This document shows, piece by piece, positions 1 through 13,467 of a stretch of DNA of 64,000 nucleotides. This DNA is from a cyanobacterium endosymbiont of Epithemia clementina EcSB (GTDB lineage: Bacteria; Cyanobacteriota; Cyanobacteriia; Cyanobacteriales; Microcystaceae), in contig NZ_CP123991.1 of assembly GCF_029919255.1 (NCBI RefSeq), forward strand, positions 1 to 64,000. Reading direction: 5' to 3'. The notes under the pieces were generated by a model. The model searched no databases, was not told where the DNA came from, and worked only from the letters and a program-made list of their open reading frames with translations. Each line of letters opens with the position of its first letter. Within the stretch, counting starts at the first letter, position 1. A program made the position numbers and the translations under genes.

Positions 1-460
1 CGTAAGCCTGTCTGTGTAACGATCTTGGGGTAAAGATGTTTTGTCGCGTGTTGTTTCAAAATAGATTTGAAACACCTAAAAATTATTTGGTACGTACTCT
101 AGTCTATAAAATAGGTTTAACTGAGTAATAAAGATTTTAAGGTAACATCCGCCAGAACTCACCAGGATGATGAAGATCATGATGGAATGATGTTTTGTGT
201 TCACCACTAGTAAAAAGCTTAGCTAGAAAAAGATTGTTAAACTGTGATTTGACTGCGAAGAATACTTAACTTAATCAACAGTTTAACCAGACTAGAGCGA
301 GTAGTTTAGGATAGTAAGAAAATCATAGAAACAGCTAAATAATAGTCGCTCACAATAAAATTCAATATTTTATATATAGTTAATCTAATTTTATTGACTG
401 CTCTAATTTTGTAATAGTTGATATTGCAGCCAAGTATTTTTAGTCCTAAAATAATTATCA

Positions 461-520
461 ATTTTCTAGTATATTTCATTAATTTTTAAATTTAAAAATT
501 AATGAAATATACTAGAAAAT
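461..520. repeat. 60-nt perfect palindrome
   Basis: Bases 461-490 are the exact reverse complement of 491-520, with no spacer and no mismatch. The left arm contains CTAGTATATTTC and the centre is TTTAAATTTAAA-like. No gene lies within 900 bases, so a simple terminator role is not obvious. Confidence 0.9.
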
Positions 521-684
521 TTTGTAATATTCTTCAAATAAATAAAGTCATGGCTTTTTCTTTATTTAAAGTTAGTCTTGATACTTCAAACTTTTTTTAG
601 AAAAAAGCAAAATAAAAAGTTACCAAACGATTCATTTATCGACGATAAAAAACTATAGTAAAATTAACAAAAAAATGTTTAAAT

Positions 685-755
685 ATTAAAGATTAGTCAA
701 ATTTTATTTGACTAATCTTTAATTAGATTTACTATAAAAAATAGTAAATCTAATT
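685..755. repeat. Two adjoining inverted repeats
   Basis: The first hairpin has 18-bp arms (685-702 and 706-723, loop TTT). The second has 15-bp arms (721-735 and 741-755, loop AAAAA). They share three bases, so only one can form fully at a time. They lie in a gap, well upstream of the TPR gene at 1461. Confidence 0.85.
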
Positions 756-1460
756 AAAATAAAATTATTTTAGATTAGTTATATATAGAGATATTGCACA
801 GATTTAAAAAGTAATTTTACGAACCACCAATTTTCTTATTATAATTTTATTAATTCCATCTAACTAATTTAGTTAGAGCTTGACAAGCATAAGATAATTA
901 CTTATCTCATCTAGTTATTGATTATTTCAGGAATAAGCTATTTTTTTAAAAAAACCTTAATTATTCTGGCAAAAAAATGTCAGTTTTTATAACTGAGTTT
1001 AGATAAACTCATACATACATTTTAAATTACAAATACCTTTATAAAACTATTTGTAATAGTAAATCTTGATAATCAAGTTCTCAGAAATATTCGTCTACTA
1101 TCTATGCAGTAGAACAAATTTTATGTATTTAAATAGATTAGAAAAGAAAGAAATTTATGCTCTTTTTTATTAATCTAAATGTAGAGATTGATTTAACAAG
1201 TTTCTTGACGATAGTTTTTAATTAAAAAAATAACTCGTCAAAGGAAAAATTCTATCTTAACCAAGTCTATAGTTAAATCAACTTGTCGTCTTAATAGATG
1301 TAAAACTGATTGTTATTGGAGGTTAATCGGAGTGTTTTAAACAATTTAGAACTTAGTCTATAAGAAAGAATATCACCAGATAGAGGGAAGTCTTAAAATT
1401 TAGAGATCAATTAGGCTATTAGAATATTCAAAAATTATTTCTTAACTCCAAGCTAGACTG

Positions 1461-2303
1461 ATGACTAATAATTTTTATATTTTGGGAATTTTAACTAATG
1501 TTCTCACTGTTAGTTCTCTAGTTTCCGCTCATCCATTGCTGTTGTCTCAACAACCAAGCGATACTCCAACAGAATTAACCCCAAAACCAAGCGACACTCC
1601 AAAGTCATCTCAAAAGTTAGATGCTATCGAATGGTATAACCAAGGAGTAGATAAAATTAATGAAGGAGACTATCAAGGAGCAATTACCGATTTTACCGAA
1701 GCTATCGAGTTAAATCCTCAAGATTCTGATGCTTATTACAATCGGGGCTATGCTCAACACGTTTTGGGCAAGCTTAACGAGGCTCTCGATGACTATAATC
1801 AGGCTATAAAGGTCAATCGCGAGTTTGCCTATGCTTATGGTAATCGTTGTTATGCCTTCTTTCAATTAAAAGAATATCAAAAAGCATTAGCTGATTGTTC
1901 CGAAGCAATTAATCTTAATTCTGAATACGCTGATTTTTACATATATAGAGGTAATGCTAAAGATTACCTCGGTAATCATCAAGAAGCTATTGCTGACTAT
2001 ACTGAAGCTATCAGCCTTAATGCTAATTATGCTAAAGCTTATTACAATCGTGGTTTAGCTTATAATCACGCTGGAAAATCAGAAGCAGCGATCAGTGATT
2101 ACACCAAATGTCTAGAATTAAACCCTAATTTAGCTGATGCTTATTACAATCGGGGAATAACTAAATTTATGATAGGAAATCAGACAGAGGCTTTCACTGA
2201 TATACATAAAGCTGCAGAATTATTTAAGGTTCAAGGAAATTCGGATTATGCTAAGCAAGCTCGCGATACTATTGAGAAGTTGCGATCTCAAAATGATACT
2301 TGA
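1461..2303 (+). CDS. Exported TPR-repeat protein
   Basis: A 280-residue protein built almost entirely of tetratricopeptide repeats, helical scaffolds that usually hold protein partners. Residues 1-23 look like a signal peptide (hydrophobic stretch ending VSA-H). A Pro/Ser/Thr linker follows with a short internal duplication (QPSDTPTELTP, KPSDTPKSS). About six TPR units run from residue 56 to 260, with the usual spacing of A/Y-Y-N-R-G and A-I-x-D-Y/F. The length is normal for cyanobacterial TPR proteins. The gene stands alone: dead genes follow and 1.4 kb of AT-rich DNA precedes it. The partner and role cannot be deduced; a periplasmic or thylakoid-lumen scaffold is the likeliest guess. The start is the only ATG that includes the signal peptide. 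Confidence 0.85.
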   Translation: MTNNFYILGILTNVLTVSSLVSAHPLLLSQQPSDTPTELTPKPSDTPKSSQKLDAIEWYNQGVDKINEGDYQGAITDFTEAIELNPQDSDAYYNRGYAQHVLGKLNEALDDYNQAIKVNREFAYAYGNRCYAFFQLKEYQKALADCSEAINLNSEYADFYIYRGNAKDYLGNHQEAIADYTEAISLNANYAKAYYNRGLAYNHAGKSEAAISDYTKCLELNPNLADAYYNRGITKFMIGNQTEAFTDIHKAAELFKVQGNSDYAKQARDTIEKLRSQNDT

Positions 2304-2313
2304 ATTTTTAGTT

Positions 2314-2720
2314 CTAGGCCCACTCAACACTCAAAAGAGTATAGTTCTTTAGTACTTTAGTCCAAAATAAACGGCAATCATCTTTCCAATTAGGAATTAT
2401 GATTAAATATTGAACTTTTTCTTGATTCTCAATAATTTTTCTATAAACTACTACATAGTTTGATATTCAGAAACATTTTAGCTTTATTAACTGTCTTTTC
2501 TCTTTACCCAAATCAACATTTCATTCTATAAACTCAGTTCCCTTGTTTAACTACTAAAAATTAATTCTTTAGCTACTTTTACTGAAATAGGCGATGCTAA
2601 CAGAAAATCAGATTGTTACATAAATTTTTCTGAAGTTGATTAAGGACATAAAACTGTATGTTGTGGAGCTTTCTCAAAAAAAATCAATATTTTTTCTGCT
2701 CAATTTTTGCTTATTTAAAT
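2314..2720 (-). pseudogene. Decayed unidentified gene
   Basis: Reading leftward, a protein-like stretch ends at a stop at 2314-2316 and contains KVQYLIIIPNWKDDCRLFW. Upstream, in another frame, is SDFLLASPISVKVAKELIF, with stops and at least one frameshift between. Residue use is clearly protein-like and unlike the AT-rich filler around it. I do not recognise the family with confidence. Confidence 0.5.
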
Positions 2721-2959
2721 TTCTCTGTTGGAAAGTAAGTTTAAGAAAAATATAAATTTCTAATTTCTGTTCAAAGGAAATATAATGAGAAATATTGTTC
2801 ACAAAAAATAATGGCTTGAGTAGCTTTTGATTACAAAGATAGCTTAACCCTTTTTAATTTCTTTAACTACCTAGCCGTTAATATTTAATTCCCTTTAAAT
2901 AGAATTTTTGTGGCTGCTGACTGTGTAAAGACATTTGGACAGGGAAATAACACAGTCGT

Positions 2960-3917
2960 TGGACAAATAAAATAGTTAACTACTCTTAAAGCAGAGAATA
3001 ACTATTCAGTAGAACTTTCAATTCTACTGGATTTTCGTCAACCTGGCAGTTGTGATATTATATCTGAATCGATACTATTATTAACTGATACGAACCGTGA
3101 TAACATCTTTGATGTTATCGCTATGCCACCCTTGAATTTACACGATAGGTAAATCCTAATCATTTGATTTCTCATGGTTTAGTGTCGTATTGGTAGTTTT
3201 CTTAATAGGGCTAAACAATTAATTTCCCATGTTTGTTTAGTGACTTTATGATGATATATCGGTAATAATCTTCAACAGCTTTAAGACATGTTAGAAATCT
3301 TTTCTTAAGAAATATATTAAGTTCGTCTATTTTAGAGACTATCCTTCTGACGTTGATGATATTGTTTATTAATTAGGAAGAATAAATCAGCAATAGTTGC
3401 GCATTTAGATTTTAAAACGTAGGAGTAATGGGTTACTTGTATAAAGCTAATTTAATATTTATGCGACTTTAGCTAGAACAGTCAATCACTTAATCTTGAA
3501 ACCTTGAAAGAGAATTGCAGTTATAAAAATTGAGAGATAAATCTCTCTTTGTCTTTAAAATATAGGGCATTAAGATGACCTTGTCAGGATTATGAATGAC
3601 GATATAAATAGGCAAATTAAGTTCTATTTATTAATTCAATAATCAGTTTTTTAAGAAGTTTAAAAAAATAAATAAACTAGCAGTTGTAGCTATGATTGGG
3701 TTAAGAAGTTGTGATTAGACCACATTAATAGAAGTAAAAAACACTAAAAATATTTGTATCGGTTAATACCAAACATAAATATTTAGTCTTAATTAAAGAA
3801 CAAGCTTATATTAACTTTTCTAAATTGGAGATAAATACCAAAGCTTTACTGAATTCTTTACCTAGTTTAAAAATTCTTAAACGGAAGCTTATTAATAACA
3901 TATTTAAAATAGTTTGA
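2960..3917 (+). pseudogene. Decayed unidentified gene, about 300 codons
   Basis: The plus strand reads ENNYSVELSILLDFRQPGS and LLLTDTNRDNIFDVIAMPPL in one frame from about 2972 to a stop near 3150. Further on, with stops and frame changes, come YFRDYPSDVDDIVY, a stretch resembling SIYATLARTVNHLIL, and finally KHKYLVLIKEQAYINFSKL ending at TGA 3915-3917. The order and spacing suggest one original protein of roughly 300 residues, possibly with a membrane part in the middle. The family is not recognised. Confidence 0.5.
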
Positions 3918-4196
3918 ACTTAAATTTATGTGAGCAAACATTAAATAAAGATTAAACTTGCTATCTTTTTTCTAGTTTACCAATGACTCATATTATTCGT
4001 GAATTTTTTAAATTTATCAAATCAATATCATATGAGTTAAGAATTATATTTTTAGTGAATTATTCGATTTTCTAGAAGCTACTGTTTTTCTTATACATGA
4101 TGTTTTATAAAAAGATAGAAAAATAAATTCGGTAATAAGACTATTATAAATAGTTTTGGCAAAAAAATGATTGGAGAATTGGTTTTAACTAAAAAA

Positions 4197-4233
4197 CTAT
4201 ATTTGTAGGGTAAGTATTACCCTACAAATATAG
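4197..4233 (-). terminator. Intrinsic terminator of pgm
   Basis: Perfect 17-bp inverted repeat (4197-4213 and 4217-4233, 3-nt loop) with the GC-richest part next to the loop. It lies 14 bases past the pgm stop. On the minus strand the stem is followed at once by a T run, the classic rho-independent layout. Confidence 0.85.
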
Positions 4234-4247
4234 ACTAAGGCAATAAG

Positions 4248-5888
<1,641 letters not shown>

Positions 5889-6079
5889 TTAGCTCTAATC
5901 TTAATAGTGTAAGTGTTTGAATGATTTAGATAACTTCATCAATATGGTAAATTGACTTGGCCTTATTTTATAGTCAATAGACAATGGAACAGTCTTGGAG
6001 TTATTTAGATGCTTGCTTTTTAGGTGATCCTATAAGATTTGTTTTCTTTGCCTATACTCAAATAAGAATTGTATTTCCA

Positions 6080-6694
6080 ATGTCTAAATCTCTCTTATCT
6101 TCTCTGATTATTCCCCAACTGATCATCGGGTTAGGAAATTGCGAAGCAAAATACGATAAAACCCGTCACAATATCGGGTTTGAAGCTCTTGATGCTTTAG
6201 CTCAAACTTGGAAATTATCCTTTACAGAAAATCGCCGTTTTCAAGGTTTATTCTCTGAAGGAATAGTTAAAGGAAATCAAAAAGTTTACTTACTTAAGCC
6301 CCTCACTTACATGAACCTTTCAGGTCAATCAGTTCGCGCCGTCAGCGATTGGTATAAACTATCACTTGCTTCCATTTTGGTAATTTATGATGATATGGAT
6401 TTACCTGTTGGACGAATACGAATTAGATTAGGGGGATCAGCCGGAGGACACAATGGCATGAAGTCAGTTATTGCCTACTTAGGTAGCCAAAACTTTCCTC
6501 GGTTACGCATTGGAATTGGTGAATCTCATTCTTCTAAAGAAACGATTTCCCATGTTTTAGGAAAGTTCAGCTCTGATGAAAAGAACGTTATAAAGAACGT
6601 CTTCCCTTTAGTCGTCAATGCTTTGGACATGAGTCTCAAAGAAGGGGTTGAAAAAGCTATGAGTATTTATAATAACCGCACAATTATCAAATAA
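6080..6694 (+). CDS. pth: Peptidyl-tRNA hydrolase
   Basis: Releases peptides from tRNAs that drop off the ribosome, so the tRNA can be reused. Starting at the ATG at 6080 gives 204 residues, the usual length. An in-frame ATG at 5984 would add 32 residues without family character and I reject it. Signature elements are LIIGLGN, then TRHNIGFEALD carrying the catalytic His, the conserved Asn in TYMNLSGQSV, the Asp in IYDDMDLPVG, and GGHNGMKS near the tRNA-binding face. The next gene, for PSRP-3, starts only 48 bases downstream, so the two are probably co-transcribed. Confidence 0.95.
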   Translation: MSKSLLSSLIIPQLIIGLGNCEAKYDKTRHNIGFEALDALAQTWKLSFTENRRFQGLFSEGIVKGNQKVYLLKPLTYMNLSGQSVRAVSDWYKLSLASILVIYDDMDLPVGRIRIRLGGSAGGHNGMKSVIAYLGSQNFPRLRIGIGESHSSKETISHVLGKFSSDEKNVIKNVFPLVVNALDMSLKEGVEKAMSIYNNRTIIK

Positions 6695-6742
6695 GGTATA
6701 ATACAGTGCCGTAGTGTAGCTAGAATAGACGAGGTTTATCTG

Positions 6743-7072
6743 TTGCAGGAGTCATTAGAGTTAGAGTCAAGATTTCTTTTAAAAGTACTTTGGTTGGATG
6801 CTAATGTGGCAATTACTGTGGATCAGATAGTGGGAAAAGGAACAAGTCCCCTAACTGACTATTTCTTCTGGCCAAGGAACGATGCTTGGCAACAGTTGAA
6901 AGATGAATTAGAAGCCAAACATTGGATTTCAGAAACTGAACGGATTGAGATTCTCAATCAAGCCACAGAAGTCATTAATTATTGGCAGGATCTTCGTAAC
7001 CAAGGCAAGCGCATCTCCATGGCTGATGCTCAAGCCAAGTTTCCAGAAGTTGTCTTCGGTGGAAGTAATTAA
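6743..7072 (+). CDS. 30S ribosomal protein PSRP-3 (Ycf65-like)
   Basis: Small-subunit ribosomal protein of cyanobacteria and plastids, about 100 residues; here 109. Recognised from [19 protein letters not shown], the aromatic segment [18 protein letters not shown], and the C-terminal [13 protein letters not shown] and [17 protein letters not shown]. No ATG is available near the N-terminus; TTG at 6743 fits the length and the upstream codons do not extend the family. It follows pth by 48 bases. In Synechocystis, as I recall, psbN and psbH lie beside this pair; here there is no room for them. It converges on atpC with a 76-base gap. Confidence 0.92.
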   Translation: MQESLELESRFLLKVLWLDANVAITVDQIVGKGTSPLTDYFFWPRNDAWQQLKDELEAKHWISETERIEILNQATEVINYWQDLRNQGKRISMADAQAKFPEVVFGGSN

Positions 7073-7090
7073 TCCGATGAGATCAACAGA

Positions 7091-7121
7091 TGAGGGCCGA
7101 GTATTTGACCCTTTGCCCTCA
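7091..7121. terminator. Possible shared terminator between PSRP-3 and atpC genes
   Basis: A 7-bp GC-rich stem (TGAGGGC, 7091-7097, with GCCCTCA, 7115-7121) sits between two convergent genes. There is no strong T run, so the assignment is tentative. Confidence 0.4.
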
Positions 7122-7148
7122 CCTAACTTTTCCCTTGGAATTAAATCC

Positions 7149-7559
7149 TTAAACTAGTCCACCAGACGCTTGAAGACGTGCTCTAGCCCGTTTGAAGGCT
7201 CGGGATGCTCTGATTTTTTCTTGACGGTCATTCCCTTTATTTGCTTGCTCTAAACGGGTTTGAGCTTTACTGAATTCCACTTGTGCTTCTTCTTTGCTGA
7301 TATCATCTTCAACTTCTGCTGAATTGACCAAGACTTTGAGAACATCGTGGTCGACCTCGGCAAAGCCGCCCATAACCACTAAATTTTTCCAATTTTTACC
7401 AGGGCGAACTCGCATGACCCCAATGTCGAGAGCAGTTAAGAGAGGAGCATGACCAGATAAGATTCCCAACTGTCCAGACGTGCTCGGTAAGATTACTTCT
7501 TCTACAGCGTCATTCCAAACGGTCTTGTCTGGAGTAATTACACGGACTTGTAATGTCAT
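7149..7559 (-). CDS. atpC: ATP synthase epsilon subunit
   Basis: Epsilon subunit of the F1 part of ATP synthase. It sits on the central stalk and regulates ATP hydrolysis. At 136 residues it has the usual length. The N-terminal beta-sandwich is present ([19 protein letters not shown], then [19 protein letters not shown]), followed by the two-helix C-terminal domain ([17 protein letters not shown]). It lies 99 bases downstream of atpB in the standard cyanobacterial atpB-atpC arrangement. The gap contains a short inverted repeat (7603-7613 with 7640-7650) but no strong terminator, so the pair is likely one transcript. Confidence 0.97.
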   Translation of the reverse strand: MTLQVRVITPDKTVWNDAVEEVILPSTSGQLGILSGHAPLLTALDIGVMRVRPGKNWKNLVVMGGFAEVDHDVLKVLVNSAEVEDDISKEEAQVEFSKAQTRLEQANKGNDRQEKIRASRAFKRARARLQASGGLV

Positions 7560-7658
7560 ATCAGTTATTCGCTATTAGTTTTAACTATCAGTCATTAGTT
7601 GTCAGTCAACAGTGACTCGAAAGGTATTTATTGTAAGAGACTGTTGACTGAGGAAGAA

Positions 7659-9125
<1,467 letters not shown>

Positions 9126-9764
9126 TTAAGGGATTAGCTTAGAGTTTGGCTAAGGGAGAACCTACTCTCATTAATCTTTTTTCGCCACCCTATAGAGTAC
9201 CACTTCTGGGTGACAGGGGGAATGTCTCTAAGATTGTTTAGAGAAAAATAGTTTTATCAAAACCTGTCATGTAAAAAAAAATCTAAAAACAAAGTTCAAT
9301 CACTAATAACAAGCTTATCAAAAAATAATATTTTAGTGTAAATGACATGTTATTAGATAACAAATCTAAGTTAGATTAAGTCAAATTCAATATTTTTGCT
9401 TAAAATATACCTATATACCTATGACGTTAAGTGCCAAATTCAGATCAACGAATGAGATTCTAAATTTAGAAGAACTTAATAATTACCTGTTATAAAATTT
9501 TAAATTTTAAAAAGCACAGCTTGATTTATTAAAAAAGTTTACTGGGCATAAGCTTATATTTATAAGATTTGACTATCAATAAAACTAATTATATTAATTA
9601 ATTAACTACAAAAAATTTTTTTGAGCAGAAAAATTTATCTATTTTTAAATGAGAGTTAATCAATATAGGTACAAATCGACAGAAGAGTTAAGTTGTTTCA
9701 AAAACAAGAGGATATACACTGATATATTCAAGTTAAAAGTTATATCTATAATTTTAACAGATAA

Positions 9765-9811
9765 AAATTTTCACTAAACCTTAATAAAGGATTAAGGTTT
9801 AGTGAAAATTT
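9765..9811. repeat. Perfect inverted repeat, 21-bp arms
   Basis: Bases 9765-9785 pair exactly with 9791-9811 across a 5-base loop. It lies about 650 bases from atpB and 1.9 kb from the Ppx gene, so it is not an obvious terminator for either. Confidence 0.85.
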
Positions 9812-10419
9812 AGGAATTGTTGTTTATACAAAACTAGTAATAGTACTATAACTTTTTTTAAAAGAAGTAGATAAAATAGAGAATTACATAGCAGTTACTA
9901 ATTAACAAAACTAATGAATTAAAACAATAGAATTTATTGTTTGTTAAATATCATAATAATATAGTCTGATCTATATCAGCTTAATTATGCCGAATAGTCT
10001 TACTTAAAAAGATACAACTTTTTATAAAAAAACAGAAATAACCGGAAACTTAATGAGCATTAAGAGATAAGATAACTAAAATAATTTTTTATATGTTCAT
10101 GTTTTTACAGAAAAAAAATACTTCATTTTTTTAAAATAGTTGTAATAAAGATTTATTGTAAGCTTATTTGTCTTAAAAATTAATCTCTAAATAGAGACTA
10201 AAAAATATATTTATTAACATAAATGAAGTCACTTTTTATAAAAAATAAGAAATTAAAAAATGTTAAAATAAGCTGAGCATAAACTATAGTATATCCCATA
10301 TAACTTTCTAGATTTATACAAAATTACAACTAAATATTGCTAACTAACTAATGTAAGAAACTGAAGTAACAGTAAATATATTTCATCTTGTTAAATAAGT
10401 TAATAATCAGTTAGATAAT

Positions 10420-10660
10420 CAAATAAAGTTTTAAAAATGAGAAGCTAAAGAGCTTGAAAAACTAGTTGAAAATAAAAATCATATCAAGTCCAAATAAGAA
10501 ACTATATGTTTTGCTTAAAAAGCAAATCGATTTAAGTAACAAACAGAAAGTTCAATTAGATTAGATGTATGAAACTTTGTCAGGTTTTTTAAAATGTGCA
10601 AATTAAAATTTTAAGTTTTTTACTTAGTATTTCTTACTAAATTTAATGGCTATTCTTTCC
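10420..10660 (+). pseudogene. Possible coding remnant
   Basis: One plus-strand frame reads PNKKLYVLLKKQIDLSNKQK, then VQLD-stop-MYETLSGFLKCAN-stop-NFKFF. TAA/TAG occur where Gln would fit. The charged helical pattern loosely recalls the middle of ISL3-type transposases, but the match is by eye and weak. Confidence 0.3.
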
Positions 10661-11715
10661 TGATAGAGAAACTAAAAATTTAACCAATGATAATGAGTTA
10701 CTTCTTGAGATTTTCCGCAGTTTTATTAAGGAAATCATAATGATTCATAAATATTTTTTTTTATTAATTACTTTGAAATACTCATTAGCTTAGGTCTCAT
10801 ATATTAAATTTTATAAACTTTATGTTAGCTCTAATTTTAAAGATCAACCTAGCAACTATTCTCTATTAATTTCTAAAATAATTTTTCCCTTTTTATTATA
10901 ATGCTATCTATTATTATCTTTTATTGATCAATAAGACTTATTTTTAGATGATTTGATATCATCAGTTTAATGTTCATTAATTAGATAGATTCAGTCATTT
11001 TGTATTCATTATCAAAATTTAATTCGCTAAGATTTCTGTTGAGATATATGATTATTCATAGTCCTGACTTACCATAGCAGTTAGTTATTTTCCAATGTAC
11101 TTTTAAAGTATTAATTCTAATCCGGCTCCATTTGTATAAAAAATATATATTTACTCTAATATATAGAATATTTTATTCTGTCATATACAGTTATTTTTTT
11201 ATAAAAGTTAATTATTAATTTTTTTTGTTTAAAAAATCTTCTTATTACATGTCTTAGTTTTAGAATTTTGTAAAAAAATCTAAGCTTTTTAAAGTAATTC
11301 TACTCTGTTTAATTTTAGATTATTTAAATACAATTAAATCTATTTAGCAAACTATTTCATATCTTGTCTATATTTATTAGGTACTAGTCTTTATTTTAAT
11401 TGCTAGGCTAATTTTTTTTTAAAAAAATTTAGATATAAAACATATTTTCTATTTTTTAAATGCTGATTTTTTACTAAAAAATACAGAATGTAAATTTAAA
11501 GATGTTTTTTAAGCATTGTTTTATATGAATTGTTTATCTCTCATTCCAAGTAAATTTTTCTAACCTTATTTAGTATTACTAGTTAATTCTAAGAGTTAAC
11601 TATAAAAACTTTTTGACAATAAAAATTTAGGTATGAGCATATTAAGTGACAATGGTAAACTAATTTTGATTAAATTAGTTTTACTAAAGCCAAGTTACTA
11701 CTAATAAATAGAAAC

Positions 11716-13332
11716 TTAGTTTAATGTAGCGAGAACTTTGACTCCAAATTCATTTTCAAAAACCAGTTTATTATAGTCTAGATTCCACAGTTCTAAGCCA
11801 CATTCATCACTAGAATCAGTAGAAAATAAATGTAAATAAAGCCTTTTATCTTTTTCATTATATTTACAGTTAATAGTTTTAACATCTCCTATTTGTCGAC
11901 TATTGAGAGCAACAGCTAAACGCAAAATTGTACTTAGTTGTTTAACTATTTTTCGATAAGTATCAGGCAACTTACTATAGGGCTCATGTTTTTTCTTAGG
12001 GATACTTTTACGATGATAACGAGCTAAATTGGCAATAGTTTCTAATTCAAGTTCTGTAAATCCTAATAGTTCTGCATTACGAATTAAATAATAAGAATGT
12101 TTATGATAAGCAGAATGATTAACATATAATCCACATTTATGTAAAATAGTTGCTGCCCAAAGTAACTCCCATTCTTTTGTTCCCCAATCATAAAAAAATC
12201 CTTTTAATTGCTCAAACAAACTTTGGGCAAATTGTGCTACTCTTTCAGAGTATTCCATGTTAACTTGATACTTATGAGCAATTTGATAAACACTACGATG
12301 ACGTACTTTTCCTTGATAACACAAGCGATCTTCAATTAACTTGTGATTTAACATCCAGTCAACAATCATTCCTTCTCGTAATGCCCGTTCACAAACGGTA
12401 ATGTTATCCAATGTTAGCATGGCCATTGCTTCCATTAAAATTACTCCACCTGCCACAATAATTTCAGCACGTTTATCGGACATGCCTGAAATTTTTAATC
12501 GTTCTTCATAAGTCATTGAAACAAATTTTTTTACCAAGTCTTTAACCTCTTTACGTCCCATTCGATAACCCTGAAGAGGACTAGGAACTTCTCCTAATTT
12601 TTGCAATGCATTGATAGTCACTAGAGTTTCGATCGTTCCAGAAGTTCCTACGAGTTGGGGCTGTTCATTGTCACCTAGTTGACGACGTAATTCATCAATT
12701 GGACGTTCAAGCATTCCCCGTACATAAGCCCGTAAGTTAGAAAATTCTGTTTCACTAACTGGATCAGTAGTGATCAATTCCTCTGTGAGTCTTACTGCTC
12801 CAACTTTGATACTACTGAGAAAACGGGGCTCATGAACATCAGCAAGGATAATTTCTGTTGAACCTCCTCCAATATCAATAATGACATGAGGCCGATCCTG
12901 AAAATCCATACCTGACAAGACGCCTAGATAAATGCGACGTGCTTCTTCATAGCCAGAAATTAGGTTAATTTCAATACCAACTTCTAATGAGACTCGTTGA
13001 ATAAAATCTTTTCCATTAGGAGCTTCTCTAGTAGCACTGGTGGCAATGGCGACAATATGATCCACTTTTAGGCTATTGGCTAAGTCTTTACAGCGTTTTA
13101 GAGATGCGATTGCTCGTTCTATAGCTTCTTCGGTTAACTTTCTAGTTTTTGCTTCCCGTTCCCCTAGCCGCACTGTATCTTTTTGTCGGTTAATAATCGT
13201 GAAGGTAAGCAGAGTTTTATTGATTTCTACTACCACCATATGGATTGAGTTTGTGCCGATATCAATGGCTGCTAATAGACAAGTATTACGGCTGTCACTA
13301 TTAATAAAATTAGACTTAAGAGATGTTGTCAT
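11716..13332 (-). CDS. ppx: Ppx/GppA exopolyphosphatase family
   Basis: Cleaves terminal phosphate from polyphosphate or converts pppGpp to ppGpp; sequence alone does not separate these activities. At 538 residues it is full length. The N-terminal actin-like ATPase fold shows AAIDIGTNSIHMVVVEI near residue 22 and the second phosphate loop VIIDIGGGSTEIILAD near 152. The C-terminal part (from about residue 330) is the helical HD-like domain, with ILHKCGLYVNHSAYHKHSYY carrying its histidines. The gene stands alone between long gaps. A short inverted repeat past the stop (11655-11684) could terminate it. Confidence 0.92.
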   Translation of the reverse strand: MTTSLKSNFINSDSRNTCLLAAIDIGTNSIHMVVVEINKTLLTFTIINRQKDTVRLGEREAKTRKLTEEAIERAIASLKRCKDLANSLKVDHIVAIATSATREAPNGKDFIQRVSLEVGIEINLISGYEEARRIYLGVLSGMDFQDRPHVIIDIGGGSTEIILADVHEPRFLSSIKVGAVRLTEELITTDPVSETEFSNLRAYVRGMLERPIDELRRQLGDNEQPQLVGTSGTIETLVTINALQKLGEVPSPLQGYRMGRKEVKDLVKKFVSMTYEERLKISGMSDKRAEIIVAGGVILMEAMAMLTLDNITVCERALREGMIVDWMLNHKLIEDRLCYQGKVRHRSVYQIAHKYQVNMEYSERVAQFAQSLFEQLKGFFYDWGTKEWELLWAATILHKCGLYVNHSAYHKHSYYLIRNAELLGFTELELETIANLARYHRKSIPKKKHEPYSKLPDTYRKIVKQLSTILRLAVALNSRQIGDVKTINCKYNEKDKRLYLHLFSTDSSDECGLELWNLDYNKLVFENEFGVKVLATLN

Positions 13333-13421
13333 AGACTTAATTTTTCGATTTTTTATAGAATAATGCCTTTGGGCAATTTATTGAACTATTTTTTAAACCT
13401 AATCAAAATAAAATAACATAA

Positions 13422-13467
13422 GCATTACCCAAATATTTTTATAAAAATAAAAATATTTGGGTAATGC
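13422..13467. repeat. Perfect inverted repeat, 20-bp arms
   Basis: Bases 13422-13441 pair with 13448-13467 over a 6-base loop. It lies about 90 bases upstream of the Ppx start, between divergent genes, so it is unlikely to be a terminator. Confidence 0.85.

Larger units (their letters stand above)
1..1460. other. AT-rich gap with strong hairpins, no gene
   Basis: No intact reading frame with coding character is visible on either strand. The first 200 bases have somewhat higher GC and a short plus-strand frame around 140-210 that reads as a possible protein tail (DDEDHDGMMFCVHH, then stop), which I cannot identify. The rest is very AT-rich and holds three long inverted repeats between 461 and 755, listed separately. 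Confidence 0.5.

Noticed and set aside
5984-6079. Longer N-terminus for peptidyl-tRNA hydrolase from the ATG at 5984
   Set aside because: The added 32 residues have no family character and the ATG at 6080 gives the usual length.
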